A DNA stretch of 7,801 nt from Leucobacter sp. (lineage in GTDB: Bacteria > Actinomycetota > Actinomycetes > Actinomycetales > Microbacteriaceae), in assembly GCA_031178565.1 (NCBI GenBank), contig JAPSIU010000121.1:1-7801 (forward strand), given 5' to 3'. Below are positions 1 through 6,076 of this stretch, in pieces (the first letter of the stretch is position 1; the number at the start of each line of letters is the position of its first letter). The notes under the pieces are model-generated. The model did not search any database and was not told where the DNA came from. It was given only the letters and a program-made list of their open reading frames with translations. The position numbers and the translations under genes were made by a program.

Positions 1-2093
1 CCGACACCACCGCGACGGCCGACACCCCGCGGGTCACGGACACCACGCCGGCCACCGCGACGCCGACCGGCGCCCGCATCGATGTCGAGGCGGTCGGCGA
101 CGCGCTGCTCGGGAAGTGGAAGGCGGAGCGTCTCGAATCGCGCAGGCTCGCAGCCGACCCGCGTCTGCACACGATCCCCGGGCAGCCGATGGCCGAGCAC
201 CGGGAGCGGGCGCTCGAGCAGCTCCGCATCCTCGTGGACGAGGGGGCCATCCAGCGCGCGTATCCATCGGATCTCGGTGGCGCCGACAACCACGGCGGCA
301 ACATCGCGGCGTTCCAGGAGCTCGTGCTCGCGGACCCCTCGTTGCAGATCAAGAGCGGTGTGCAGTGGGGCCTCTTCGGGGCCGCGATCCTCCACCTCGG
401 CACGCGGAAGCACCACGAGAAGTGGTTGCCCGACGTGGTGAATCTTGAGCTCCCCGGGGCCTTCGCGATGACGGAGATCGGGCACGGCTCCGACGTCGAC
501 TCCATCGGCACCACCGCCACCTACGACTCCGCCACGGAGGAGTTCGAGATCCACACCCCGTTCACCGGGGCCTGGAAGGAATTCCTGGGCAATGCGGCGC
601 TGCACGGTCGGGCGGCCGTGGTGTTCGCGCAGCTCATCACCCGCGGCGTGAACCACGGCGTGCACGCCTTCTTCGTGCCGATCCGCACCCCTGACGGCGA
701 GATGCTTCCGGGCGTCGGCAGCGAGGACGACGGGGTGAAGGGCGGGCTCAACGGCATCGACAACGGCCGCCTCCATTTCACGCACGTGCGGATCCCGCGC
801 GAGAACCTGCTCAACCGCTACGGCGACGTCGCGGCCGACGGCACCTACTCGTCCGCGATCGAGAGCCCGGGCCGTCGGTTCTTCACGATGATCGGCACCC
901 TCGTGCAGGGCCGCGTCTCGCTCGACGGATCGGCGGTACGGGCGATGCAGGCGGCCCTCGCGATCGCGGTGCGCTACGGCAGCGAGCGCCGGCAGTTCCC
1001 CGGAGCGTCGGGCCGCGAGACCGTGCTGCTCGACTACGGACAGCATCAGCGCCGTCTCATCCCTCGGATCGCGGAGACGTACGCGATGGCCTTCGCCGAC
1101 GAGCGGCTGCTCACGATCTTCGACGAGGTGTTCTCCGGCGCCGGCGACACCGACGAGAATCGCGAGGACCTCGAGACGCTCGCCGCCGCGCTGAAGCCGC
1201 TCTCGACCTGGGCCGCGCTCGACACGCTGCAGGAGGCCCGCGAGGCCTGCGGCGGCGCAGGATTCATCGCGAAGAACCGGTTCGTGGGGCTCCGCGCCGA
1301 TCTCGACATCTACGTCACCTTCGAGGGCGACAACAACGTGCTGCTGCAACTCGTCGGCAAACGACTGCTCACGGACTACGCGAGCCAGTTCAAGAACGGC
1401 GACCGCGCAGCGCTCGTGAAGGCCGTCGCGAGCCAGCTGGGAGGTCGGGTCTCGCGCTTCGGCCTCCGTCAGCTGGGGCAGAGCATCGCCGACCTCGGGC
1501 GGATGGCTCGGTCGGTCGAGAGCCTGCGCAGCCCGGAGGCGCAGCGCGGGCTGCTGGCCGACCGCGTCGAGACGATGGTCTCGGAGATCGCCCTCGCGCT
1601 GCGCGAGGCGACGAAGGACGTGCCGCAGGATGACAAGCGCGCGCGTGCGATGGCGACCGAGGAAGCCTTCAACGCGCAGCAGCACAAGCTCATCGAGGCC
1701 GCGCGCGCCCACGGGGAACTGCTGCAGTGGGAGGCGTTCACGGAGGCGGTGGAGCAGATGAAGGATCCCGGGTCCCGTCAGGTGCTGACCTGGCTGCGGG
1801 ACCTGTTCGGCTTCGGACTCATCGAACGGCACGCGGCCTGGTACCTTATGCAGGGGCGCATCTCCGGCCAGCGCGCGGAGGCGGTCACCGCCTACATCGA
1901 CCGGCTCCTCGTGCGGCTGCGTCCGCATGCGCTCGACCTCGTCGACGCGTTCGGACTGAGCCCCGAGCTGCTGCGCGCCGAGATCGCCACGGGGATCGAG
2001 GCCGAGCGCCAGGAAGAGGCCCGCGCCTATATCGACGCGCAGAAGGCGGCCGGGACCTGGCCGGTCCACGAGAAGGAACTGCGACGCCGCTGA
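1..2093 (+). CDS. Acyl-CoA oxidase / acyl-CoA dehydrogenase family flavoprotein, 5' end cut by the window edge
   Basis: It oxidises acyl-CoA to trans-2-enoyl-CoA using FAD, the first step of fatty-acid beta-oxidation in the cytoplasm; true oxidases pass the electrons to O2 and make H2O2. The frame is open from base 3 and has no ATG, GTG or TTG before the ATG at 189, so the start lies left of the window; starting at 189 would cut off conserved N-terminal sequence. About 696 residues are visible, the size of peroxisomal-type acyl-CoA oxidases and longer than the ~380 residues of simple dehydrogenases. Numbering from base 3, the flavin/substrate motif MTEIGHGSDV begins at residue 156, the CGGAGF turn at 416, and YVTFEGDNN carries the probable catalytic base Glu441. 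The last ~220 residues are the helical C-terminal domain typical of acyl-CoA oxidases. The first ~25 visible residues are Thr/Ala/Asp/Pro-rich and probably disordered. The family is certain; oxidase versus dehydrogenase chemistry cannot be decided from sequence alone. Confidence 0.93.
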   Translation, partial: DTTATADTPRVTDTTPATATPTGARIDVEAVGDALLGKWKAERLESRRLAADPRLHTIPGQPMAEHRERALEQLRILVDEGAIQRAYPSDLGGADNHGGNIAAFQELVLADPSLQIKSGVQWGLFGAAILHLGTRKHHEKWLPDVVNLELPGAFAMTEIGHGSDVDSIGTTATYDSATEEFEIHTPFTGAWKEFLGNAALHGRAAVVFAQLITRGVNHGVHAFFVPIRTPDGEMLPGVGSEDDGVKGGLNGIDNGRLHFTHVRIPRENLLNRYGDVAADGTYSSAIESPGRRFFTMIGTLVQGRVSLDGSAVRAMQAALAIAVRYGSERRQFPGASGRETVLLDYGQHQRRLIPRIAETYAMAFADERLLTIFDEVFSGAGDTDENREDLETLAAALKPLSTWAALDTLQEAREACGGAGFIAKNRFVGLRADLDIYVTFEGDNNVLLQLVGKRLLTDYASQFKNGDRAALVKAVASQLGGRVSRFGLRQLGQSIADLGRMARSVESLRSPEAQRGLLADRVETMVSEIALALREATKDVPQDDKRARAMATEEAFNAQQHKLIEAARAHGELLQWEAFTEAVEQMKDPGSRQVLTWLRDLFGFGLIERHAAWYLMQGRISGQRAEAVTAYIDRLLVRLRPHALDLVDAFGLSPELLRAEIATGIEAERQEEARAYIDAQKAAGTWPVHEKELRRR

Positions 2094-2100
2094 GCCGCAG

Positions 2101-2119
2101 TGCCGTGCGACCCGCGGCA
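2101..2119 (+). terminator. GC-rich hairpin after the acyl-CoA oxidase gene, possible terminator
   Basis: TGCCGTG (2101-2107) pairs with CGCGGCA (2113-2119) as a 7-bp stem with one G-U pair and a CGACC loop. It starts 7 nt after the stop codon. There is no T-run after it, so intrinsic termination is uncertain. It also lies where the -35 region of the next promoter should be. Confidence 0.35.
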
Positions 2120-2123
2120 GGAA

Positions 2124-2129
2124 TAGGCT
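2124..2129 (+). promoter_or_regulatory. -10 element TAGGCT placed for a leaderless pip transcript
   Basis: TAGGCT fits the actinobacterial -10 consensus TANNNT. Its last base lies exactly 7 nt before the A of the pip ATG (2136), so the expected transcription start is the start codon itself. No Shine-Dalgarno sequence sits at normal distance: the nearest purine run, AGGA, is 13 nt upstream, and GAGAG lies almost on the ATG. The -35 region (about 2100-2106) matches the consensus poorly. Leaderless mRNAs of this form are common in Actinobacteria; that this is one is inference. Confidence 0.55.
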
Positions 2130-2135
2130 GAGAGC

Positions 2136-3128
2136 ATGACCGGACTGCGAACGCTCTATCCGCCCATCGAACCGTACGAGCACGGGATGCTCGACGTGGG
2201 AGACGGGCACGAGGTGTACTGGGAGGTCTGCGGGAATCCGTCGGGCAAGCCGGTGGTCTTCCTGCACGGCGGCCCCGGCGGCGGGTGCAGCACCGATCAC
2301 CGGCGCTACTTCGACCCCGAGCGATACCGCATCGTGCTCTTCGATCAGCGGGGCTGCGGCCGGAGCACCCCGCACGCGAGCGCCCCGGACGCGGATCTGG
2401 CGACGAACACCACCTGGCATCTCATCGCGGACATCGAACGGCTCCGCGAGCATGTCGGCGTGGACCGCTGGCAGGTGTTCGGCGGATCCTGGGGATCGAC
2501 CCTGGCGCTCGCCTACGCGCAGACGCATTCGTCCCGCGTCTCAGAACTCGTGCTGCGCGGCATCTTCACGCTGCGTTCGAGCGAGATCCGCTGGTTCTAC
2601 CAGGAGGGGGCGTCGCAGCTGTTCCCCGACGCCTGGGAGGAGTACCTCTCGGTGATCCCCGAGGCGGAGCGGGACGACCTCGTCGCCGCCTTCCACCGGC
2701 GGCTCTTCGATCCCGACCCGGCGGTCCACACTCCGGCCGGGGTGGCCTGGACGGTCTGGGAGAACTCGACGATCCGCCTGATCCCCGATGAGGAGAGCAT
2801 CGCCGAGGCGCGCGCCGACGAGGCCGCGGCGGTCGCGTTCGCGCGGATCGAGAACCACTACTTCATCAACGACGGCTGGTTGGATGACGGGCAGCTGATC
2901 CGCGATGCCGAGACGGAACTCGCCGGGATCCCCGGTGTGATCGTGCAGGGCCGCTACGACGCGTGCACTCCGCCGCGAACGGCCTGGGATCTGCACCGGG
3001 CCTGGCCCGAGGCGGAGTTCGAGATGATCGCGGACGCCGGTCACGCGGCCAGCGAGCCCGGCATCGTGGACGCGCTCGTGCGGGCCACCGACCGATTCGC
3101 CGAGGACAGGGAAGAGGCGCAGCGATGA
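2136..3128 (+). CDS. pip: Proline iminopeptidase (prolyl aminopeptidase, peptidase family S33)
   Basis: A cytoplasmic alpha/beta-hydrolase that removes N-terminal proline from peptides. The product has 330 residues, slightly above the usual 310-320. The oxyanion-hole motif HGGPGGG is at residues 44-50, with DQRGCGRS at 70-77. The nucleophile is Ser118 in GGSWGS, and the triad is completed by Asp275 (GRYDACTPP) and His303 (DAGHAASEP). The VWENS segment (Glu209) and IENHYF (Glu239) match the two glutamates that hold the substrate's free amino group in characterised prolyl aminopeptidases, which separates this protein from generic S33 hydrolases. The ATG at 2136 is chosen because the protein begins at the normal family N-terminus and a TAGGCT -10 sits at leaderless distance. 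The stop overlaps the next start as ATGA, so it is probably co-transcribed and translationally coupled with the metallopeptidase gene. Confidence 0.94.
   Translation: MTGLRTLYPPIEPYEHGMLDVGDGHEVYWEVCGNPSGKPVVFLHGGPGGGCSTDHRRYFDPERYRIVLFDQRGCGRSTPHASAPDADLATNTTWHLIADIERLREHVGVDRWQVFGGSWGSTLALAYAQTHSSRVSELVLRGIFTLRSSEIRWFYQEGASQLFPDAWEEYLSVIPEAERDDLVAAFHRRLFDPDPAVHTPAGVAWTVWENSTIRLIPDEESIAEARADEAAAVAFARIENHYFINDGWLDDGQLIRDAETELAGIPGVIVQGRYDACTPPRTAWDLHRAWPEAEFEMIADAGHAASEPGIVDALVRATDRFAEDREEAQR
3110..3117 (+). promoter_or_regulatory. Ribosome binding site GGAAGAGG inside the end of pip
   Basis: This purine-rich run ends 7 nt before the ATG at 3125 and lies within the last codons of pip. It supports 3125, rather than the in-frame ATG at 2963 that would overlap pip by 166 nt, as the start of the metallopeptidase gene. 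Confidence 0.6.
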
Positions 3129-4018
3129 CCTTCAACGACAACGTGCGGATCGACACCGGGAGGGTGTCGAAGAGAAGCGGCGGGGCTCGTCGGGGCGGGA
3201 TGATCGCGGGCGGAGGCGCCGGGATCGTGCTGCTGCTCGCGCTCGGCTCGCAGCTGCTCGGCGTGAATCTGATGCCGTTCGCTCCGGCGGTGGAGCAGGC
3301 GCTCGGCGGCGGCGGTTCGGCGCAGGAGCAGGAGGTCGCTCTCACCGGGTGCGAGACGGGCGCCGACGCGAACGAGGACGTCGAGTGCCGCATGGCCGCC
3401 ACGAGCGACGCGCTCAACCGCTATTGGGAGACGCAGGTGGGCAACTACCGCGCACCCGGAGACGTGGTGCTGTTCACCGGCCAGACGCAGTCGGCGTGCG
3501 GGGCCGCGTCCTCGGCGACCGGCCCCTTCTACTGCCCGGCCGACGAGGCGATCTACCTCGATGTCGCCTTCTTCGAGACCCTCCGAAGCGATTACGGGGC
3601 CTCGGACGGCTCCCTCTCGCAGATGTACGTGCTCGCGCACGAGTGGGGCCACCACATCTCCAATCTCATCGGATCGCTGCAGAACGTCGGCAGGGAGACG
3701 GGTCCGGCCTCGGGATCCGTGCGTCTCGAACTGCAGGCCGATTGCTTCGCGGGCGCGTGGGTGCAGAACGCGTCCAGCGTTCCGGACGATCAGGGCGTGC
3801 CGTTCCTCAAGCCCGTCACCCGTCAGGAGATCGCCGACGCGATGAGTGCGGCCGCCGCCGTCGGGGACGACCACATCATGGAATCCGCGGGCGTGGAGGT
3901 CAACCCCGAGCGCTTCTCGCACGGCACGTCCGAGCAGCGTCAGCGCTGGTTCCAGACGGGCTACGAGCAGGGACCCACCGCCTGCGGAACCTTCGACGTG
4001 CCGGCCGACGAGCTGTAG
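3125..4018 (+). CDS. ypfJ: Membrane-anchored neutral zinc metallopeptidase (YpfJ family)
   Basis: The 297-residue product belongs to the putative neutral zinc metallopeptidase family (YpfJ type). Residues 1-25 are basic and lie before a single hydrophobic segment (about 26-49), giving a signal anchor with the catalytic domain outside the membrane. The zinc site is HEWGHH at 172-177 (ligands His172 and His176, general base Glu173). The probable third ligand is Glu202 in the conserved ELQADCFAGAW stretch, with Asp206 four residues on. Six cysteines (76, 88, 125, 137, 207, 287), five of them outside the zinc-site motif, could form disulfides in an exported domain. A short Gly-rich linker (61-65) follows the anchor. 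The start at 3125 is set by the ATGA overlap with pip, the ribosome binding site before it and a family-like N-terminus. The natural substrates of this family are not established. The gene converges on the next one with a 9-nt gap. Confidence 0.9.
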   Translation: MTFNDNVRIDTGRVSKRSGGARRGGMIAGGGAGIVLLLALGSQLLGVNLMPFAPAVEQALGGGGSAQEQEVALTGCETGADANEDVECRMAATSDALNRYWETQVGNYRAPGDVVLFTGQTQSACGAASSATGPFYCPADEAIYLDVAFFETLRSDYGASDGSLSQMYVLAHEWGHHISNLIGSLQNVGRETGPASGSVRLELQADCFAGAWVQNASSVPDDQGVPFLKPVTRQEIADAMSAAAAVGDDHIMESAGVEVNPERFSHGTSEQRQRWFQTGYEQGPTACGTFDVPADEL

Positions 4019-4027
4019 CGGAGCGGA

Positions 4028-4879
4028 TCAGCGCCGCTTGCGCCGCGCCGAACGTTTCTGCGCGGCCTCGCGTTCGGCCCTGGCTCGTTTCGCGGCGAGC
4101 TGAGCCCCGCGCGAGTTCGGCTTGAGCGTCGACTTCTTCGCGGGTTTCGGCTTCGCGAGGCGCGGCGGCGCCTCGGTCTCGCGCTCGCCGCCGTCGCTCG
4201 CTGCCGGACGAGAACTGCGCGCGGTGCGGCCCCGCATCACGCCGACGAGCTGCTGCACGTCGGGCGCGTCCCGCTCGACGCTCCAGGTCGCCCAGACGCT
4301 GCTGCCGGCGAGGATCGGCTCCCCGACGATCTCGACGAGGACGTGCTCGCGTTTCCGGGAGAGGTGCCGGGCGAGGGGCCGGGGGAGCAGGATCCCGCCG
4401 AGCCCGGAGGCCACGAGATCGAGCGCGGCCGCCGCACCGGCCGGCTTCCAGGCGGGATCCGCCCAGGGCTCCGGATCCGGCCACTCGGGAGCGTGGTCGG
4501 GGTGATCGAGCAGCCTCACGAGGCCGAGATCCGCCACATCGATGCGCCCCGCATCCGCGAGCTCGTGCTCGGTGGAGACGACAAGCGCGATCGCCTCCGT
4601 GTAGAGCCGCAGCGCGTGCCGGGTGCGGTCCGGACCCGAGCAGCCTGCCGGGTCGCGACCCGGTGCGACCCGCTCGAGCAGGACATCCACGGATGCGGCG
4701 TGCTTCGGGGTCGAGCCGAACGCGAGCGGGAGCGGAACGAGTTCGAGCGGATGCTCGGGTGCCGCCGCCTCCCATCGCGCCGCCCACTTGCTCGGCGCGA
4801 TGCCCCTCGCGAAGCCGAGCCGCAGCACCTTGCGGAGGGGCTCCTCGGTTCCCGTCTCCGCGGGTTCCATCTCGCTCAC
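4028..4879 (-). CDS. LysR-type effector-binding-domain protein without HTH, with basic C-terminal tail
   Basis: The 283-residue product resembles the C-terminal ligand-binding half of LysR regulators (a periplasmic-binding-protein-like fold). After a short acidic leader come a beta1-alpha1 unit starting LRLGF (19-23) with a SKW turn at 30-32, a YTEAIALVVSTEHELA strand-helix segment (93-108), and DLVASGLGGILLPRPLA (154-170), which matches the GLG.LLP signature region of LysR effector domains. The N-terminal winged helix-turn-helix is absent; the gene begins where the effector domain begins, so this is not a local truncation. Residues 218-283 form a low-complexity tail whose last ~45 residues are dominated by Lys, Arg and Ala, likely disordered or helical and perhaps binding nucleic acid. 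The GTG at 4879 is preferred: it overlaps the upstream stop as GTGA and has GAGGTG 5 nt before it. ATG at 4870 is the alternative. The ligand is unknown; the link to the co-transcribed repair-type protein is inference. Confidence 0.8.
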   Translation of the reverse strand: MSEMEPAETGTEEPLRKVLRLGFARGIAPSKWAARWEAAAPEHPLELVPLPLAFGSTPKHAASVDVLLERVAPGRDPAGCSGPDRTRHALRLYTEAIALVVSTEHELADAGRIDVADLGLVRLLDHPDHAPEWPDPEPWADPAWKPAGAAAALDLVASGLGGILLPRPLARHLSRKREHVLVEIVGEPILAGSSVWATWSVERDAPDVQQLVGVMRGRTARSSRPAASDGGERETEAPPRLAKPKPAKKSTLKPNSRGAQLAAKRARAEREAAQKRSARRKRR

Positions 4880-5214
4880 AGCGGCACCTCCGCGTAGATC
4901 TCGTGCGTGTAGGGAAGTCGGGCGGAGGAGAGCGCGATCCGGTACTCGCCGCGCTCGGGTGCGCCGCGCAGCGGAGTGCCCTCTTCGAGATAGTGCGGGA
5001 GCGCGAGGGAACCGTGGCCCTGCGGCGGGAGCCCGCTCACCGGAACGACCCGCCACCAGGCCACCGCGTGGCCGTAGAGCGCGAGCACGCGCCCGACGGC
5101 GCGGGGCGCCTCCGATGCGATCGCGATCCCGACGTCGCCGTAGGTCATCACGCGGCCCGGCGGGATGCGCGCGACGACGCCGAGTACGGCGTCGACGAAC
5201 TCTGGGCTGGGCAC
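4876..5214 (-). CDS. Alkyltransferase-like (ATL) DNA-repair protein, MGMT family without the acceptor cysteine
   Basis: The 112-residue product matches the DNA-binding domain of O6-alkylguanine-DNA alkyltransferase and has the usual ATL length. Family features are IPPGRVMTYGDV with Tyr25, the base-rotating tyrosine position; PRAVGR with Arg38, the arginine-finger position; and AWWRVV at 52-57, which replaces the alkyltransferase motif PCHRV. Trp53 stands at the acceptor cysteine, so alkyl transfer is not expected. Characterised ATLs bind O6-alkylguanine, flip it out, bend DNA and pass the lesion to nucleotide excision repair. The C-terminal part (about 79-112) is variable. The start is GTG at 5214, supported by TAGGCT at exact leaderless distance and no closer Shine-Dalgarno. 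The stop overlaps the GTG of the LysR-domain gene, so the two are probably translationally coupled. ATL subgroup and lesion range cannot be read from the sequence. Confidence 0.9.
   Translation of the reverse strand: MPSPEFVDAVLGVVARIPPGRVMTYGDVGIAIASEAPRAVGRVLALYGHAVAWWRVVPVSGLPPQGHGSLALPHYLEEGTPLRGAPERGEYRIALSSARLPYTHEIYAEVPL
4885..4890 (-). promoter_or_regulatory. Ribosome binding site GAGGTG for the LysR-domain gene
   Basis: GAGGTG lies 5 nt before the GTG at 4879 but 14 nt before the ATG at 4870. It therefore favours the GTG that overlaps the upstream stop. It lies inside the last codons of the alkyltransferase-like gene, as expected for translational coupling. Confidence 0.55.
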
Positions 5215-5220
5215 ACCACC

Positions 5221-5226
5221 AGCCTA
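5221..5226 (-). promoter_or_regulatory. -10 element TAGGCT placed for a leaderless alkyltransferase-like transcript
   Basis: TAGGCT on the minus strand is followed by exactly 6 nt and then the GTG at 5214, the same hexamer and spacing as before pip. The predicted first transcribed base is the G of GTG. The only purine-rich run (GGGAG, 5235-5231) is 16 nt from the start, too far for a Shine-Dalgarno. The -35 region is poor. Confidence 0.5.
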
Positions 5227-5231
5227 CGGGC

Positions 5232-5247
5232 TCCCGGCGCCCCGGGA
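5232..5247 (-). terminator. Inverted repeat after the VIT-type transporter gene, possible terminator
   Basis: TCCCGG and CCGGGA form a perfect 6-bp stem around a 4-nt loop, 5 nt after the transporter's stop codon. No T-run follows, so it may be a weak, Rho-assisted terminator or may act on the adjacent promoter, whose -10 begins 5 nt downstream. Confidence 0.4.
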
Positions 5248-5252
5248 TGGGG

Positions 5253-5975
5253 TCAGCCGAGCGAGGACACGCCGAGCAGCATCCCGATCGTGTACGTCAC
5301 GGCGACGGCCACGCCTCCGAAGAGCAGCTGGCGCAGGGCGCCTGCCGCCCAGCTGCGGTTCGTGGTACGAGCCGCGAGCGCGCCCGCGAGCAGGAGGCCG
5401 ACACCGCCGAAGGCGAGTCCCCACCACAGTGTTCCGAAGCCGAAGAGGAAGGGCAGGATCGGGATCAGCGCGCCGACGCCGAACGAGAGCAGGGACGAGA
5501 ACGCCGCGACCCACGGAGAGGGGCGCTCCTCGGGGCTCAGGCCGAGCTCGTGCGCGAGGTGGACCTTGATCGCCTGCTCACCGTTCGTGTGCACCTGGCT
5601 CGCGGCGGTGCTGGCGATCCGCGGTTCCATCCCGAGGCGCTCGAACAGCAGAGAGAGCTCCGCCTGCTCGCCCTCGGGGTTGCGGCTGTGCGCCTCGCGC
5701 TCCACCCGAACCTCTGCGTCCAGCTGTTCGTTCGCGGTGCGCACCGACGTGAATTCCCCGAGCGCCATCGAGATGGCACCCGCGATGAGGCCGGAGACGC
5801 CGGTGATCGCGACGATGCCGGGAGACGCCCCGGCCGCGGCGATGCCCGCGATGAGGCCGACGTTCGACACGAGTCCGTCCATCGCACCGAACACCGTGGC
5901 CCGCAGCCAGCCGGACGAGACGTCCGCGTGACGGTGGTCGTAATCGTGGGGTCTCGCGATATCGAACTCGCTCAT
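5253..5975 (-). CDS. VIT1/CCC1 family iron/manganese transporter
   Basis: The 240-residue integral membrane protein belongs to the vacuolar iron transporter (VIT1/CCC1) family, which moves Fe2+ or Mn2+ out of the cytosol. A His/Asp-rich N-terminus (HDYDHRH, 10-16) leads into the conserved FGAMDGLVSNVGLIAG at 29-44, with Asp33 and Asn38 at family-conserved positions of helix 1. Helix 2 spans about 52-72 and ends in ISMALGEF, whose Met70 and Glu74 are at the ion-path end. A cytosolic region (about 75-153) rich in Glu, with ERLG and AHELGL segments, corresponds to the metal-binding helices of VIT proteins. Three more helices follow at about 154-178, 183-203 and 213-236. The ATG at 5975 is chosen because it has AGGAG 4 nt upstream and gives the family N-terminus; an in-frame extension to 6185 would overlap the ABC-F gene. 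In bacteria the role is probably metal detoxification; Fe versus Mn is not decidable here. Confidence 0.92.
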   Translation of the reverse strand: MSEFDIARPHDYDHRHADVSSGWLRATVFGAMDGLVSNVGLIAGIAAAGASPGIVAITGVSGLIAGAISMALGEFTSVRTANEQLDAEVRVEREAHSRNPEGEQAELSLLFERLGMEPRIASTAASQVHTNGEQAIKVHLAHELGLSPEERPSPWVAAFSSLLSFGVGALIPILPFLFGFGTLWWGLAFGGVGLLLAGALAARTTNRSWAAGALRQLLFGGVAVAVTYTIGMLLGVSSLG

Positions 5976-5979
5976 GATG

Positions 5980-5984
5980 CTCCT
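5980..5984 (-). promoter_or_regulatory. Ribosome binding site AGGAG for the VIT-type transporter
   Basis: AGGAG lies 4 nt before the ATG at 5975. It is the clearest Shine-Dalgarno in the window and fixes this start. It contrasts with the two leaderless-looking starts nearby. Confidence 0.6.
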
Positions 5985-6006
5985 GCTCAGTGGTCGGCGA
6001 CCCGCA

Positions 6007-6012
6007 ACGTTA
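6007..6012 (-). promoter_or_regulatory. Possible -10 element TAACGT for the VIT-type transporter
   Basis: TAACGT fits TANNNT and lies in the only AT-richer patch of the gap between the ABC-F and transporter genes. It predicts a transcription start near 6000 and a 24-25 nt leader containing the AGGAG site. A possible -35 (TTCTCC, 6036-6031) with an 18-bp spacer is weak. An imperfect dyad (AAC...GTT, 6006-6019) overlaps it and could be an operator. Confidence 0.4.
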
Positions 6013-6076
6013 GCAAGTTTCGCGCGGGAGGGAGAAGCCCGGATCAGAGGTCGTTCGAGCGAGCATTCAAGTTCGA

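Noticed and set aside
189..191. ATG as the start of the acyl-CoA oxidase
   Set aside because: The frame is open to the window edge, and the residues before it (RIDVEAVGDALLGKWKAE and on) look like the normal N-terminal helix of the family.
2963..3124. Upstream in-frame ATG for the metallopeptidase gene
   Set aside because: It would overlap pip by 166 nt and add an Arg/Gly-rich stretch unlike the family; the ATGA start at 3125 has a ribosome binding site.
3041..3922. 293-codon minus-strand frame opposite the metallopeptidase gene
   Set aside because: The opposite strand encodes the clear HEWGHH metallopeptidase; the antisense translation has no family features.
4022..4038. AGCGG...CCGCT inverted repeat at the convergent junction as a bidirectional terminator
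   Set aside because: Only a 5-bp stem with a 7-nt loop and no T-run on either side; easily found by chance in DNA this GC-rich.
4880..5056. In-frame N-terminal extension of the LysR-domain gene to 5056, which could have hidden an HTH
   Set aside because: The extra residues are Arg/Ala/Pro-rich, show no HTH pattern and lie inside the alkyltransferase-like gene in another frame.
6055..6076. TTCGA-type repeats resembling a LexA/SOS box
   Set aside because: Only one half-site (GTTCGA) matches; the other half fails at most positions at the required 4-nt spacing.
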